Positions 1-13,234 of a stretch of DNA of 64,000 nucleotides are shown piece after piece. The DNA is taken from contig JAWQEG010000723.1 in NCBI GenBank assembly GCA_033782935.1, positions 496,001 to 560,000 on the forward strand. Reading direction: 5' to 3'. How positions within the stretch are numbered: position 1 is the stretch's first letter; each line of letters begins with the position of its first letter. Made by a program: the position numbers and the translations under genes. This DNA is from Petrolisthes cinctipes (Eukaryota > Arthropoda > Malacostraca > Decapoda > Porcellanidae). The notes under the pieces were generated by a model. That model saw only the letters and a program-made list of their open reading frames with translations, was not told where the DNA came from and did not search any database.

Positions 1-544
1 CGATTTGGAGCATGTTTTGAGCCTATATTTTGAAAACATTCTAGCTCTGAGTAGGCATGTACAGATCGCTTCTGGGACCCAAAAATATCGAATTTTCAGG
101 TGTTTAGGGCCAGAATTTGAGATATAAACGGGTACAGAAGATGCATGCACATATCGACTTTTCGGCACCAAAAAGATCGATTTTCAGTATGTTTTTGGCC
201 TGTATTATGAAAATACTCTAACACGGAGTAGGCATGTACAGATCCTTTCTGGGACCCCTAAATATCGAATTTTCGGGTGTTTTGGGCCTGAATTTGAAAT
301 ATCGCATTTACGCATCTAAAATATCGATTTTTAGCATGTTTTGAGCCTATATTTTGAAAATATTCTAGCACTGAGTAGGAATGTACAGATCGATTCTGGG
401 ACCCCAAAATATCGATTTTTCGGGTGTTTTGAGCTTGAATTTGAGATATAAACTAGTACAGAAAATGCATGCACATATCGACTTTTGGGCACCTAAAATA
501 TCGATTACGAGCATGTTTTGAGCCTATATTTTGAAAACATTCTA

Positions 545-571
545 GCACTGAGTAGGCTAACACGGAGTAGG
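545..571 (+). repeat. Doubled anchor, 15-bp local duplication
   Basis: Two GTAGGC anchors lie only 15 bp apart (552 and 567): the end of an S-type monomer, GCACTGAGTAGGC, is joined to TAACACGGAGTAGGC, the end of a long monomer. An exchange between misaligned monomer ends explains it best. The same joint occurs at 23704-23730, so it predates the 23-kb duplication. I saw it nowhere else in the window. Confidence 0.9.
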
Positions 572-891
572 CATGTACAGATCGCTTCTGGGACCCCAAA
601 ATATCGAATTTTCGGGTGTTTAGGGCCAGAATTTGAGATATAAACGGGTACAGAAGATGCATGCACATATCGACTTTTCGGCACCTAAAAGATCGATTTT
701 CAGTATGTTTTTGGCCTTTATTTTGAAAATACTCTAACACGGAGTAGGCATGTACAAATCCCTTATTGGACCCCTAAATATCGAATTTTCGGGTGTTTTG
801 GGACTGAATTTGAGATGTCGACTTTTTGGCACCTAAAAGATCGATTTTTAGCATGTTTTTAGCCTATATTTTGAAAATATTCTAGCACTGA

Positions 892-3800
892 GTAGGCATG
901 TACAGATTGCTTCTGGGACCCCAAAATATTGAATTTTCGGGTGTTTTGAGCCTGAATTTGAGATATAAACGGGTACAGAAGATACATGCACATATTGACT
1001 TTGGGCATCTAAAATATCGATTTTCAGCATGTTTTGGGCCAATATTTTGAAAACATTCTTGCTCTGAGTAGGCATGTACAGATCGCTTCTGGGACCCCAA
1101 AATATCGAATTTTCGGGTGTTTAGGGCCAGAATTTGAGATATAAACGGGTACAGAAGATGCATGCACATATCGACTTTTCGGCACCTAAAAGATCGATTT
1201 TCAGTATATTTTTGGCCTGTATTTTGAAAATACTCTAACACGGAGTAGGCATGTACAGATCCCTTCTGGGACCCCTAAATATCGAATTTTCGGGTGTTTT
1301 GGGACTGAATTTCAGATATTGACCTTTTGGCACCTAAAAGATCGATTTTTAGCATGTTTTTAGCCTATATTTTGAAAATATTCTAGCAATGAGTAGGCAT
1401 GTACAGATTGCTTTTGGGACCCCAAAATATTGAATTTTCGGGTGTTTTGAGCCTGAATTTGAGATATAAACGGGTACTGAAGATGCATGCACATATCGAC
1501 TTTTGTGCACCTAAAAGATCGATTTTCAGTATGTTTTGAGCATGTATTTTGAAAATACTCTAACACGGAGTAGGCATGTACAGATCGCTTCTGGGACCCC
1601 TAAATATCGAATTTTCGGGTGTTTTGGGACTGAATTTGAGATATCGACTTTTTGGCACCTAAAAGATCGATTTTTAGCATGTTTCTAGCCTATATTTTGA
1701 AAATATTCTAACACTGAGTAGGCATGTACAGATTGCTTCTGGGACCCCAAAATATTGAATTTTCGGGTGTTTTGAGTAAGAATTTGAGATATAAACGGGT
1801 ACAGAAGATACATGAACATATTGACTTTGGGCATCTAAAATATCGATTTTCAGCATGTTTTGGGCCTGTATTTTGAAAATACTCTAACACGGAGTAGGCA
1901 TGTAGAGATCGCTTCTGGGACCCCAAAATATCGAATTTTCGGGTGTTTTGAGCCTGAATTTGAGATATAAACGGGTACAGAAGATACAAGCACATATTGA
2001 CTTTGGGCATCTAAAATATCGATTTTCAGCATGTTTTCGGCATGTATTTTGAAAATACTATAACACGGAGTAGGCATGTACAGATCGCTTCAGGGACCCC
2101 AAAATATCGAATTCTCGGGTTTTTTTAGCCTGAATTTGAGATATAAACGGGTACTGAAGATGCATGCACATATCGACTTCTGTGCACCTAAAAGATCGAT
2201 TTTCAGTATGTTTTTGGCCTGTATTCTGGAAATACTCTAACACGGAGTAGGCATGTACAGATCGCTTCTGGGACCCCTAAATATCGAATTTTCGGGTGGT
2301 TTGGGACTGAATTTGTGATATCGACTATTTGGCCCCTAAAAGATCGATTTTTAGCATGTTTTTAGCCTATATTTTGAAAATATTCTAGCACTGAGTAGGC
2401 ATGTACAGATTGCTTCTGGGACCCCAAAATATTGAATTTTCGGGTGTTTTGAGCTTGAATTTGATATATAAACGGGTACTGAAGATGCATGCACATATCG
2501 ACATTTGGGCACCTAAAATATCGATTTTGAGCATGTTTTGAGCCTATATTTTGAAAACATTCTAGCTCTGAGTAGGCATGTACAGATCGCTTCTGGGACC
2601 CAAAAATATCGAATTTTCGGGTGTTTAGGGCCAGAATTTGAGATATAAACGGGTACAGAAGATGCATGCACATATCGACTTTTCGGCACCTAAAAGATCG
2701 ATTTTCAGTATGTTTTTGGCCTGTATTTTGAAAATACTCTAACACGGAGTAGGCATGTACAGATCCCTTCTGGGACCCCTAAATATCGAATTTTCGGGTG
2801 TTTTCGGACTGAATTTGAGATATCGACTTTTTGGCACCTAAAAGATCGATTTTTATCATGTTTTTACCCTATATTTTGAAAATATTCTAGCACTGAGTAG
2901 GCATGTACAGATTGCTTCTGGGACCCCAAAATATTGAATTTTCGGGTGTTTTGAGCCTGAATTTGAGATATAGACGGGTACAGAAGATACATGCACATAT
3001 CGACTTTTGTGCACCTAAAAGATCGATTTTTAGTATGTTTTGAGCATGTATTTTGAAAATACTCTAACACGGAGTAGGCATGTACAGATCGCTTCTGGGA
3101 CCCCTAAATATCGAATTTTCTGTTATTTTGGGACTGAATTTGAGATATCGACTTTTTGGCACCTAAAAGATCGATTTTTAGCATGTTTTTAGCCTATATT
3201 TTGAAAATATTCTAGCACTGAGTAGGCATGTACAGATTGCTTCTGGGACCCCCAAATATTGAATTTTCGGGTGTTTTGAGCCTGAATTTGAGATATAGAC
3301 GGGTACAGAAGATACATGCACATATTGACTTTGGGCACCAAAAATATCGATTTTCAGCATGTTTTGGGCCTGAATTTTGAAAATACTCTAACACTGAGTA
3401 GGCATGTACAGATTGCTTCTGGGACCCCAAAATATCGAATTTTCGGGTGTTTTGAGCCTGAATTTGAGATATAAACGGGTACTGAAGATGCATGCACATA
3501 TCGACTTTTGTGCACCTAAAAGATCGATTTTCAGTATGTTTTGAGCATGTATTTAGAAAATACTCTAACACGGAGTAGGCATGTACAGATCGCTTCTGGG
3601 ACGCCTAAATATCGAATTTTCGGGTGTTTAGGGCCAGAATTTGAGATATAAACGGGTACAGAAGATACATGCACATATCGACTTTTGGGCACCTAAAAGA
3701 TCGATTTTCAGTATGTTTTTGGCCTGTATTTTGAAAATACTCTAATACGGAGTAGGCATGTACAGATACCTTCTGGGACCTCTAAATATCGAATTTTCGG

Positions 3801-4400
3801 GTGTTTTGGGACTGAATTTGAGATATCGATTTGTTGGCACCTAAAATGTCGATTTTTAGCATGTTTTTAGCATATATTTTGAAAATATTCTAGCACTGTG
3901 TAGGCATGTACAGATTGCTTCTGGGACCCCCAAATATTGAATTTTCGGGTGTTTTGAGCCTGAATTTGAGATATAGACGGGTACAGAAGATACATGCACA
4001 TATTGACTTTGGGCACCAAAAATATCGATTTTCCGTATGTTTTGAGCATGTATTTAGAAAATACTCTAACACGGAGTAGGCATGTACAGATCGCTTCTGG
4101 GACCCCTAAATATCGAATTTTCGGGTGTTTAGGGCCAGAATTTGAGATATACACGGGTACAGAAGATACATGCACATATCGACTTTTGGGCACCTAAAAG
4201 ATCGATTTTCAGTATGTTTTTGGCCTGTATTTTGAAAATACTCTAACACGGAGTAGGCATGTACAGATACCTTCTGGGACCCCTAAATATCGAATTTTCG
4301 GGTGTTTTGGGACTGAATTTGAGATATCGATTTGTTGGCACCTAAAATGTCGATTTTTAGCATGTTTTTAGCATATATTTTAAAAATATTCTAGCACTGT
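892..4400 (+). repeat. 3.5-kb tandem block, copy 1
   Basis: This block starts at the anchor at 892 and is followed directly by a second copy from 4401. Corresponding points differ by 3507-3509 bp over most of its length, for example 1674/5182, 2362/5870, 2864/6371, 3212/6719 and 3890/7397. Both copies share rare variants such as GAGTAAGAATTTGAG near 1773 and 5281, CATGTTTTCGGCATG near 2032 and 5540, and GATATATAAACGGG near 2463 and 5971. Near 4027 this copy lacks one 177-bp monomer that copy 2 retains, after which the offset becomes 3684. HOR order inside the block is irregular, with L-S, L-L-S and L-L-L-S units. Confidence 0.88.
1718..2394 (+). repeat. Irregular four-monomer unit (L-L-L-S, 677 bp)
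   Basis: Anchors at 1718, 1894, 2070, 2247 and 2395 give spacings of 176, 176, 177 and 148, that is one extra L relative to the trimer. Just upstream, anchors at 1393, 1570 and 1718 give a 325-bp L-S dimer. Such units show that monomers were gained or lost whole, as expected from exchange in register with the monomer. Confidence 0.92.
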
Positions 4401-7400
4401 GTAGGCATGTACAGATTGCTTCTGGGACCCCAAAATATTGAATTTTCGGGTGTTTTGAGCCTGAATTTGAGATATAAACGGGTACAGAAGATACATGCAC
4501 ATATTGACTTTGGGCATCTAAAATATCGATTTTCAGCATGTTTTGGGCCAATATTTTGAAAACATTCTAGCTCTGAGTAGGCATGTACAGATCGCTTCTG
4601 GGACCCCAAAATATCGAATTTTCGGGTGTTTAGGGCCAGAATTTGAGATATAAACGGGTACAGAAGATGCATGCACATATCGACTTTTCGGAACCTAAAA
4701 GATCGATTTTCAGTATATTTTTGGCCTGTATTTTGAAAATACTCTAACACGGAGTATTCATGTACAGATCCCTTCTGGGACCCCTAAATATCGAATTTTC
4801 GGGTGTTTTGGGACTGAATTTCAGATATTGACCTTTTGGCACCTAAAAGATCGATTTTTAGCATGTTTTTAGCCTATATTTTGAAAATATTCTAGCAATG
4901 AGTAGGCATGTACAGATTGCTTTTGGGACCCCAAAATATTGAATTTTCGGGTGTTTTGAGCCTGAATTTGAGATATATCGGGTACTGAAGATGCATGCAC
5001 ATATCGACTTTTGTGCACCTAAAAGATCGATTTTCAGTATGTTTTGAGCATGTATTTTGAAAATACTCTAACACGGAGTAGGCATGTACAGATCGCTTCT
5101 GGGACCCCTAAATATCGAATTTTCTGGTGTTTTGGGACTGAATTTGAGATATCGACTTTTTGGCACCTAAAAGATCGATTTTTAGCATGTTTCTAGCCTA
5201 TATTTTGAAAATATTCTAACACTGAGTAGGCATGTACAGATTGCTTCTGGGACCCCAAAATATTGAATTTTCGGGTGTTTTGAGTAAGAATTTGAGAAAT
5301 AAACGGGTACAGAAGATACATGAATATATTGACTTTGGGCATCTAAAATATCGATTTTCAGCATGTTTTGGGCCTGTATTTTGAAAATACTCTAACACGG
5401 AGTAGGCATGTAGAGATCGCTTCTGGGACCCCAAAATATCGAATTTTCGGGTGTTTTGAGCCTGAATTTGAGATATAAACGGGTACAGAAGATACAAGCA
5501 CATATTGACTTTGGGCATCTAAAATATTGATTTTCAGCATGTTTTCGGCATGTATTTTGAAAATACTCTAACACGGAGTAGGCATGTACAGATCGCTTCA
5601 GGGACCCCAAAATATCGAATTCTCGGGTTTTTTGAGCCTGAATTTGAGATATAAACGGGTACTGAAGATGCATGCACATATCGACTTCTGTGCACCTAAA
5701 AGATCGATTTTCAGTATGTTTTTGGCCTGTATTCTGGAAATACTCTAACACGGAGTAGGCATGTACAGATCGCTTCTGGGACCCCTAAATATCGAATTTT
5801 CGGGTGGTTTGGGACTGAATTTGTGATATCGACTTTTTGGCCCCTAAAAGATCGATTTTTAGCATGTTTTTAGCCTATATTTTGAAAATATTCTAGCACT
5901 GAGTAGGCATGTACAGATTGCTTCTGGGACCCCAAAATATTGAATTTTCGGGTGTTTTGAGCTTGAATTTGATATATAAACGGGTACTGAAGATGCATGC
6001 ACATATCGACATTTGGGCACCTAAAATATCGATTTTGAGCATGTTTTGAGCCTATATTTGGAAAACATTCTAGCTCTGAGTAGGCATGTACAGATCGCTT
6101 CTGGGACCCAAAAATATCGAATTTTCGGGTGTTTAGGGCCAGAATTTGAGATATAAACGGGTACAGAAGATGCATGCACATATCGACTTTTCGGCACCTA
6201 AAAGATCGATTTTCAGTATGTTTTTGGCCTGTATTTTGAAAATACTCTAACACGGAGTAGGCATGTACAGATCCCTTCTGGGACCCCTAAATATCGAATT
6301 TTCGGGTGTTTTGGGACTGAATTTGAGATATCGACTTTTTGGCACCTAAAAGATCGATTTTTTTATGTTTTTACCCTATATTTTGAAAATATTCTAGCAC
6401 TGAGTAGGCATGTACAGATTGCTTCTGGGCCCCCAAAATATTGAATTTTCGGGTGTTTTGAGCCTGAATTTGAGATATAGACGGGTACAGAAGATACATG
6501 CACATATCGACTTTTGTGCACCTAAAAGATCGATTTTTAGTATGTTTTGAGCATGTTTTTTGAAAATACTCTAACACGGAGTAGGCATGTACAGATCGCT
6601 TCTGGGACCCCTAAATATCGAATTTTCGGGTGTTTTGGGACTGAATTTGAGATATCGACTTTTTGGCACCTAAAAGATCGATTTTTAGCATGTTTTTAGC
6701 CTATATTTTGAAAATATTCTAGCACTGAGTAGGCATGTACAGATTGCTTCTGGGACCCCCAAATATTGAATTTTCGGGTGTTTTGAGCCTGAATTTGAGA
6801 TATAGACGGGTACAGAAGATACATGCACATATTGACTTTGGGCACCAAAAATATCGATTTTCAGCATGTTTTGGGCCTGAATTTTGAAAATACTCTAACA
6901 CTGAGTAGGCATGTACAGATTGCTTCTGGGACCCCAAAATATCGAATTTTCGGGTGTTTTGAGCCTGAATTTGAGATATAAACGGGTACTGAAGATGCAT
7001 GCACATATCGACTTTTGTGCACCTAAAAGATCGATTTTCAGTATGTTTTGAGCATGTATTTAGAAAATACTCTAACACGGAGTAGGCATGTACAGATCGC
7101 TTCTGGGACGCCTAAATATCGAAATTTCGGGTGTTTAGGGCCAGAATTTGAGATATAAACGGGTACAGAAGATACACGCACATATCGACTTTTGGGCACC
7201 TAAAAGATCGATTTTCAGTATGTTTTTGGCCTGTATTTTGAAAATACTCTAACACGGAGTAGGCATGTACAGATACCTTCTGGGACCTCTAAATATCGAA
7301 TTTTCGGGTGTTTTGGGACTGAATTTGAGATATCGATTTGTTGGCACCTAAAATGTCGATTTTTAGCATGTTTTTAGCATATATTTTGAAAATATTCTAG

Positions 7401-8084
7401 CACTGTGTAGGCATGTACAGATTGCTTCTGGGACCCCCAAATATTGAATTTTCGGGTGTTTTGAGCCTGAATTTGAGATATAGACGGGTACAGAAGATAC
7501 ATGCACATATTGACTTTGGGCACCAAAAATATCGATTTTCAGCATGTTTTGGGCCTGAATTTTGAAAATACTCTAACACTGAGTATGCATGTACAGATTG
7601 CTTCTGGGACCCCAAAATATCGAATTTTCGGGTGTTTTGAGCCTGAATTTGAGATATAAACGGGTACTGAAGATGCATGCACATATCGACTTTTGTGCAC
7701 CTAAAAGATCGATTTTCCGTATGTTTTGAGCATGTATTTAGAAAATAGTCTAACACGGAGTAGGCATGTACAGATCGCTTCTGGGACGCCTAAATATCGA
7801 ATTTTCGGGTGTTTAGGGCCAGAATTTGAGATATAAACGGGTACAGAAGATACATGCACATATCGACTTTTGGGCACCTAAAAGATCGATTTTCAGTATG
7901 TTTTTGGCCTGTATTTTGAAAATACTCTAACACGGAGTAGGCATGTACAGATACCTTCTGGAACCTCTAAATATCGAATTTTCGGGTGTTTTGGGACTGA
8001 ATTTGAGATATCGATTTGTTGGCACCTAAAATGTCGATTTTTAGCATGTTTTTAGCATATATTTTAAAAATATTCTAGCACTGT
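4401..8084 (+). repeat. 3.5-kb tandem block, copy 2 (3.68 kb)
   Basis: This is the direct continuation of copy 1 and very similar to it. It carries one additional 177-bp monomer near 7535-7711. It ends in an S monomer with the uncommon spelling GCATATATTTTAAAAATATT, also seen just before 4401 and just before 27053. These shared junctions show that the block boundary is the same in all three places. Past 8085 the sequence no longer follows the start of the block (it diverges near 8231), so the tandem run stops at two copies here. Confidence 0.86.
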
Positions 8085-8580
8085 GTAGGCATGTACAGAT
8101 TGCTTCTGGGACCCCAAAATATTGAATTTTCGGGTGTTTTGAGCCTGAATTTGAGATATAAACGGGTACAGAAGATACATGCACATATTGACTTTGGGCA
8201 TCTAAAATATCGATTTTCAGCATGTTTTGGGCCTGTATTTTGAAAATACTCTAACACTGAGTAGGCATGTACATATTGCTTCTGGGACCCCAAAATATTG
8301 AATTTTCGGGTGTTTTGAGCCTGAATTTGAGATATAAACGGGTACTGAAGATGCATGCACATATCGACTTTTGTGCACCTAAAAGATCGATTTTCAGTAT
8401 GTTTTGAGCATGTATTTTGAAAATACTCTAACACGGAGTAGGCATGTACAGATCGCTTCTGGGACCCCTAAATATCGAATTTTCGGGTGTTTTGGGACTG
8501 AATTTCAGATATCGACTTTTTGGCACCTAAAAGATCGATTTTTAGCATGTTTTTAGCCTATATTTTGAAAATATTCTAGC

Positions 8581-8780
8581 ACTGTACAGATTGCATCTGG
8601 GACCCCAAAATATTGAATTTTCGGGTGTTTTGAGCCTGAATTTGAGATATAAACGGGTACAGAAGATACATGCACATATTGACTTTGGGCACCAAAAATA
8701 TCGATTTTCGGCATGTTTTGGGCCTGAATTTTGAAAATACTCTAACACGGAGTAGGCATGTACAGATCGCTTCTGGTACC
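8581..8780 (+). repeat. Marked HOR haplotype: 10-bp anchor deletion plus KpnI site
   Basis: The anchor is shortened from CACTGAGTAGGCATGTACAG to CACTGTACAG, a loss of 10 bp between TG repeats, and is followed by ATTGCATC instead of ATTGCTTC. Exactly 194 bp after the marker start, the next monomer reads CTGGTACCCC instead of CTGGGACCCC, creating GGTACC at 8775-8780. The same pair recurs with starts at 11901, 14888, 27549, 30722, 32216, 34210, 36204, 39025 and 40686, always 194 bp from the KpnI site. The copy at 36204 has one further change (TGTTCAG). This is the best lineage tag in the window. Confidence 0.93.
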
Positions 8781-10903
8781 CCAAAATATCGAATTTTCGG
8801 GTGTTTAGGGCCAGAATTTGAGATATAAACGGGTACAGAAGATGCATGCACATATCGACTTTTGGGCACCTAAGAGATCGATTTTCAGTATGTTTTTGGC
8901 CTATATTTTGAAAATACTCTAACACGGAGTAGGCATGTACAGATACCTTCTGGGACCTCTAAATATCGAATTTTCGGGTGTTTTGGGACTGAATTTGAGA
9001 TATCGATTTTTTGGCACCTAAAATGTCGATTTTTTGCATGTTTTTAGCCTATATTTTAAAAATATTCTAGCACTGTGTAGGCATGTACAGATTGCTTCTG
9101 GGACCCCAAAATATTGAATTTTCGGGTGTTTTGAGCCTGAATTTGAGATATAAACGGGTACAGAAGATACATGCACATATTGACTTTGGGCATCTAAAAT
9201 ATCGATTTTCAGCATGTTTTGGGCCTGTATTTTGAAAATACTCTATCACGGAGTAGGCATGTACAGATTGCTTCTGGGACCCCAAAATATTGAATTTTCG
9301 GGTGTTTTGAGCCTGAATTTGAGATATAAACGGGTACAGAAGATGCATGCACATATCGACTTTTGTGCACCTAAAAGATCGATTTTCAGTATGTTTTGAG
9401 CATGTATTTTGAAAATACACTAACATGGAGTATTTATGTACAGATCGCTTCTGGGACCCCTAAATATCGAATTTTCGGGTGTTTTGGGACTGAATTTGAG
9501 ATATCGACTTTTTGGCACCTAAAAGATCGATTTTTAGCATGTTTTTAGCCTATATTTTGAAAATATTCTAGCACTGAGTAGGCATGTACAGATTGCTTCT
9601 GGGACCCCAAAATATTGAATTTTCGGGTGTTTTCAGCCTGAATTTGAGATATAAACGGGTACAGAAGATACATGCACATATTGACTTTGGGCACCAAAAA
9701 TATCGATTTTCAGCATGTTTTGGGCCTGAATTTTGAAAATACTCTAACACGGAGTAGGCATGGACAGATACCTTCTGGGACCTCTAAATATCGAATTTTC
9801 GGGTGTTTTGGGACTGAATTTGAGATATCGACTTTTTGGCACCTAAAATGTCGATTTTTAGCATGTTTTTAGCCTATATTTTGAAAATATTCTAGCACTG
9901 TGTAGGCATGTACAGATTGCTTCTGGGACCCCAAAATATTGAATTTTCGGGTGTTTTGAGCCTGAATTTGAGATATAAACGGGTACAGAAGATACATGCA
10001 CATATTGACTTTGGGCATCTAAAATATCGATTTTCAGCATGTTTTGGGCCTTTATTTTGAAAATACTCTAACACTGAGTAGGCATGTACAGATTGCTTCT
10101 GGGACCCCAAAATATTGATTTTTCGGGTGTTTTAAGCCTGAATTTGTGATATAAACGGGTACTGAAGATGCATGCACATATCGACTTCTGTGCACCTAAA
10201 ATATCGATTTTCAGTATGTTTTGAGCATGTATTTTGAAAATACTCCAACACGGAGTAGGCATGTACAGATCGCTTCTGGGACCCCAAAATATCGAATTTT
10301 CGGGTGTTTTGGGACTGAATTTAAGATATCGACTTTTTTGCACCTAAAAGATCGATTTTTAGCATGTTTTTAGCCTATATTTTGAAAATATTCTAGCACT
10401 GAGTAGGCATATACAGATTGCTTCTGAGACCCCAAAATATTGAATTTTCGGGTGTTTTGAGCCTGAATTTGAGATATAAACGGGTACAGAAGATACATGC
10501 ACATATTGACTTTGGGCATCTAAAATATCGATTTTCAGCATGTTTTGGGCCTGAATTTTGAAAATACTCTAACACTGAGTAGGCATGTACAGATTGCTTC
10601 TGGGACCCCAAAATATTGAATTTTCGGGTGTTTTGAGCCTGAATTTGAGATATAAACGGGTACTGAAGATGCATGCACATATCGACTTTTGTGCACCTAA
10701 AAGATCGATTTTTAGTATGTTTTGAGCATGTATTTTGAAAATACTCTAACACGGAGTAGGCATGTACAGATCGCTTCTGGGACCCCTAAATATCGAATTT
10801 TCGGGTGTTTTGGGACTGAATTTGAGATATCGACTTTTTGGCACCTAAAAGATCGATTTTTAGCATGTTTTTAGCCTATATTTTGAAAATATTCTAGCAC
10901 TGA

Positions 10904-11404
10904 GTAGGCATGTACAGATTGCTTCTGGGACCCCCAAATATTGAATTTTCGGGTGTGTTGAGCCTGAATTTGAGATATAGACGGGTACAGAAGATACATG
11001 CACATATTGACTTTGGGCACCAAAAATATCGATTTTCAGCATGTTTTGGGCCTGAATTTTGAAAATACTCTAACACTGAGTAGGCATGTACAGATTGCTT
11101 CTGGGACCCCAAAATATCGAATTTTCGGGTGTTTTGAGCCTGAATTTGAGATATAAACGGGTACTAAAGATGCATGCACATATCGACTTTTGTGCACCTA
11201 AAAGATCGATTTTCAGTATGTTTTGAGCATGTATTTAGAAAATACTCTAACACGGAGTAGGCATGTACAGATCGCTTCTGGGACCCCTAAATATCGAATT
11301 TTCGGGTGTTTTGGGACTGAATTTGAGATATCGACTTTTTGGCACCTAAAAGATCGATTTTTAGCATGTTTTTAGCCTATATTTTGAAAATATTCTAGCA
11401 CTGA
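10904..11404 (+). repeat. Near-identical neighbouring HOR, copy 1
   Basis: This HOR and the next (11405-11905) read identically by eye for about 350 bp. They share private variants such as CGGGTGTGTTGAGCC, GATATAGACGGG and GGGTACTAAAGATGC. The first difference is GGAGTAGG against GGATTAGG at 11757. Such closeness between neighbours suggests a very recent single-HOR duplication. Confidence 0.92.
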
Positions 11405-11905
11405 GTAGGCATGTACAGATTGCTTCTGGGACCCCCAAATATTGAATTTTCGGGTGTGTTGAGCCTGAATTTGAGATATAGACGGGTACAGAAGATACAT
11501 GCACATATTGACTTTGGGCACCAAAAATATCGATTTTCAGCATGTTTTGGGCCTGAATTTTGAAAATACTCTAACACTGAGTAGGCATGTACAGATTGCT
11601 TCTGGGACCCCAAAATATCGAATTTTCGGGTGTTTTGAGCCTGAATTTGAGATATAAACGGGTACTAAAGATGCATGCACATATCGACTTTTGTGCACCT
11701 AAAAGATCGATTTTCAGTATGTTTTGAGCATGTATTTAGAAAATACTCTAACACGGATTAGGCATGTACAGATCGCTTCTGGGACCCCTAAATATCGAAT
11801 TTTCGGGTGTTTTGGGACTGAATTTCAGATATCGACTTTTTGGCACCTAAAAGATAGATTTTTAGCATGTTTTTAGCCTATATTTTGAAAATATTCTAGC
11901 ACTGT
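11405..11905 (+). repeat. Near-identical neighbouring HOR, copy 2 with switched tail
   Basis: The first 350 bp repeat copy 1. The S part then carries TTTCAGATATCG and AAAGATAGATTTTTAG, variants that elsewhere precede the 10-bp-deleted anchor, and the unit runs into that anchor at 11901. The copy therefore looks like a mosaic: a fresh duplication joined to a different HOR lineage within its last monomer. Confidence 0.85.
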
Positions 11906-13217
11906 ACAGATTGCATCTGGGACCCCAAAATATTGAATTTTCGGGTGTTTTGAGCCTGAATTTGAGATATAAACGGGTACAGAAGATACATGCACATATT
12001 GACTTTGGGCACCAAAAATATCGATTTTCGGCATGTTTTGGGCCTGAATTTTGAAAATACTCTAACACGGAGTAGGCATGTACAGATCGCTTCTGGTACC
12101 CCAAAATATCGAATTTTCGGGTGTTTAGGGCCAGAATTTGAGATATAAACGGGTACAGAAGATGCATGCACATATCGACTTTTGGGCACCTAAGAGATCG
12201 ATTTTCAGTATGTTTTTGGCCTGTATTTTGAAAATACTCTAACACGGAGTAGGCATATACAGATACCTTCTGGGACCTCTAAATATCGAATTTTCGGGTG
12301 TTTTGGGACTGAATTTGATATATCGATTTTTTGGCACCTAAAATGTCGATTTTTAGCATGTTTTTAGCCTATATTTTGAAAATATTCTAGCACTGTGTAG
12401 GCATGTACAGATTGCTTCTGGGACCCCAAAATATTGAATTTTCGGGTGTTTTGAGCCTGAATTTGAGATATAAACGGGTACAGAAGATACATGCACATAT
12501 TGACTTTGGGCATCTAAAATATCGATTTTCAGCATGCTTTGGGCCTGTATTTTGAAAATACTCTATCACGGAGTAGGCATGTACAGATTGCTTCTGGGAC
12601 CCCAAAATATTGAATTTTCGGGTGTTTTGAGCCTGAATTTGAGATATAAACGGGTACTGAAGATGCATGCACATATCGACTTTTGTGCACCTAAAAGATC
12701 GATTTTCAGTATGTTTTATGCATGTATTTTGAAAATACTCTAACACGGAGTAGGCATGTACAGATCGCTTCTGGGACCCCTAAATATCGAATTTTCGGGT
12801 GTTTTGGGACTGAATTTGAGATATCGACTTTTTGGCACCTAAAAGATCGATTTTTAGCATGTTTTTAGCCTATATTTTGAAAATATTCTAGCACTGAGTA
12901 TGCATGTACAGATTGCTTCTGGGACCCACAAATATCGAATTTTCGGGTGTTTTGAGCCTGAATTTGAGATATAGACGGGTACAGAAGATGCATGCACATA
13001 TCGACTTTTGGGCACCTAAAATATCGATTTTGAGCATGTTTTGGGCCTGTATTTTGAAAATACTCTAACACGGAGTAGGCATGTAGAGACCGCTTCTGGG
13101 ACCCCTAAATATCGAATTTTCGGGTGTTTTGGGACTGAATTTCAGATATCGACTTTTTGGCACATAAAAGATAGATTTTTAGCATGTTTTTAGCCTATAT
13201 TTTGAAAATATTCTAGC

Positions 13218-13234
13218 ACTGTACAGATTGCATC
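13218..13234 (+). repeat. Marked anchor without its KpnI partner (mosaic HOR)
   Basis: The 10-bp-deleted anchor with ATTGCATC is present, but 194 bp downstream the sequence is CTGGGACCCC, with TTG-type neighbours, instead of CTGGTACCCC. The left part belongs to the KpnI-tagged lineage and the right part, by about 13405, to a common one. A crossover or gene-conversion junction between these points explains it. It is the only break in the linkage among eleven copies. Confidence 0.88.

Larger units (their letters stand above)
1..9340 (+). repeat. Large segmental duplication, arm A
   Basis: This arm corresponds to 23160-28309, rearranged by internal gains and losses of monomers. Positions 1-610 match 23160-23769 at an offset of 23159, including the unusual AAAATGCATGC near 462 and 23621 and the doubled anchor at 552/567 and 23711/23726. 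The match continues at offsets 22982, 22834, 22977 and then 18968 up to about 9340 and 28309, where GATGCATGC in this arm faces GATACATGC in the other. The change from about 23 kb to 18968 arises because this arm holds two copies of the 3.5-kb block and the other holds one. The left end of the duplication is outside the window. Confidence 0.8.

Noticed and set aside
6427..6432. GGGCCC as part of the ApaI-marked family of 43.9-54.5 kb
   Set aside because: The change here is CTGGGCCCCC (A to C), whereas the family has CTGGGGCCCC (A to G), so it is an independent single-base variant.
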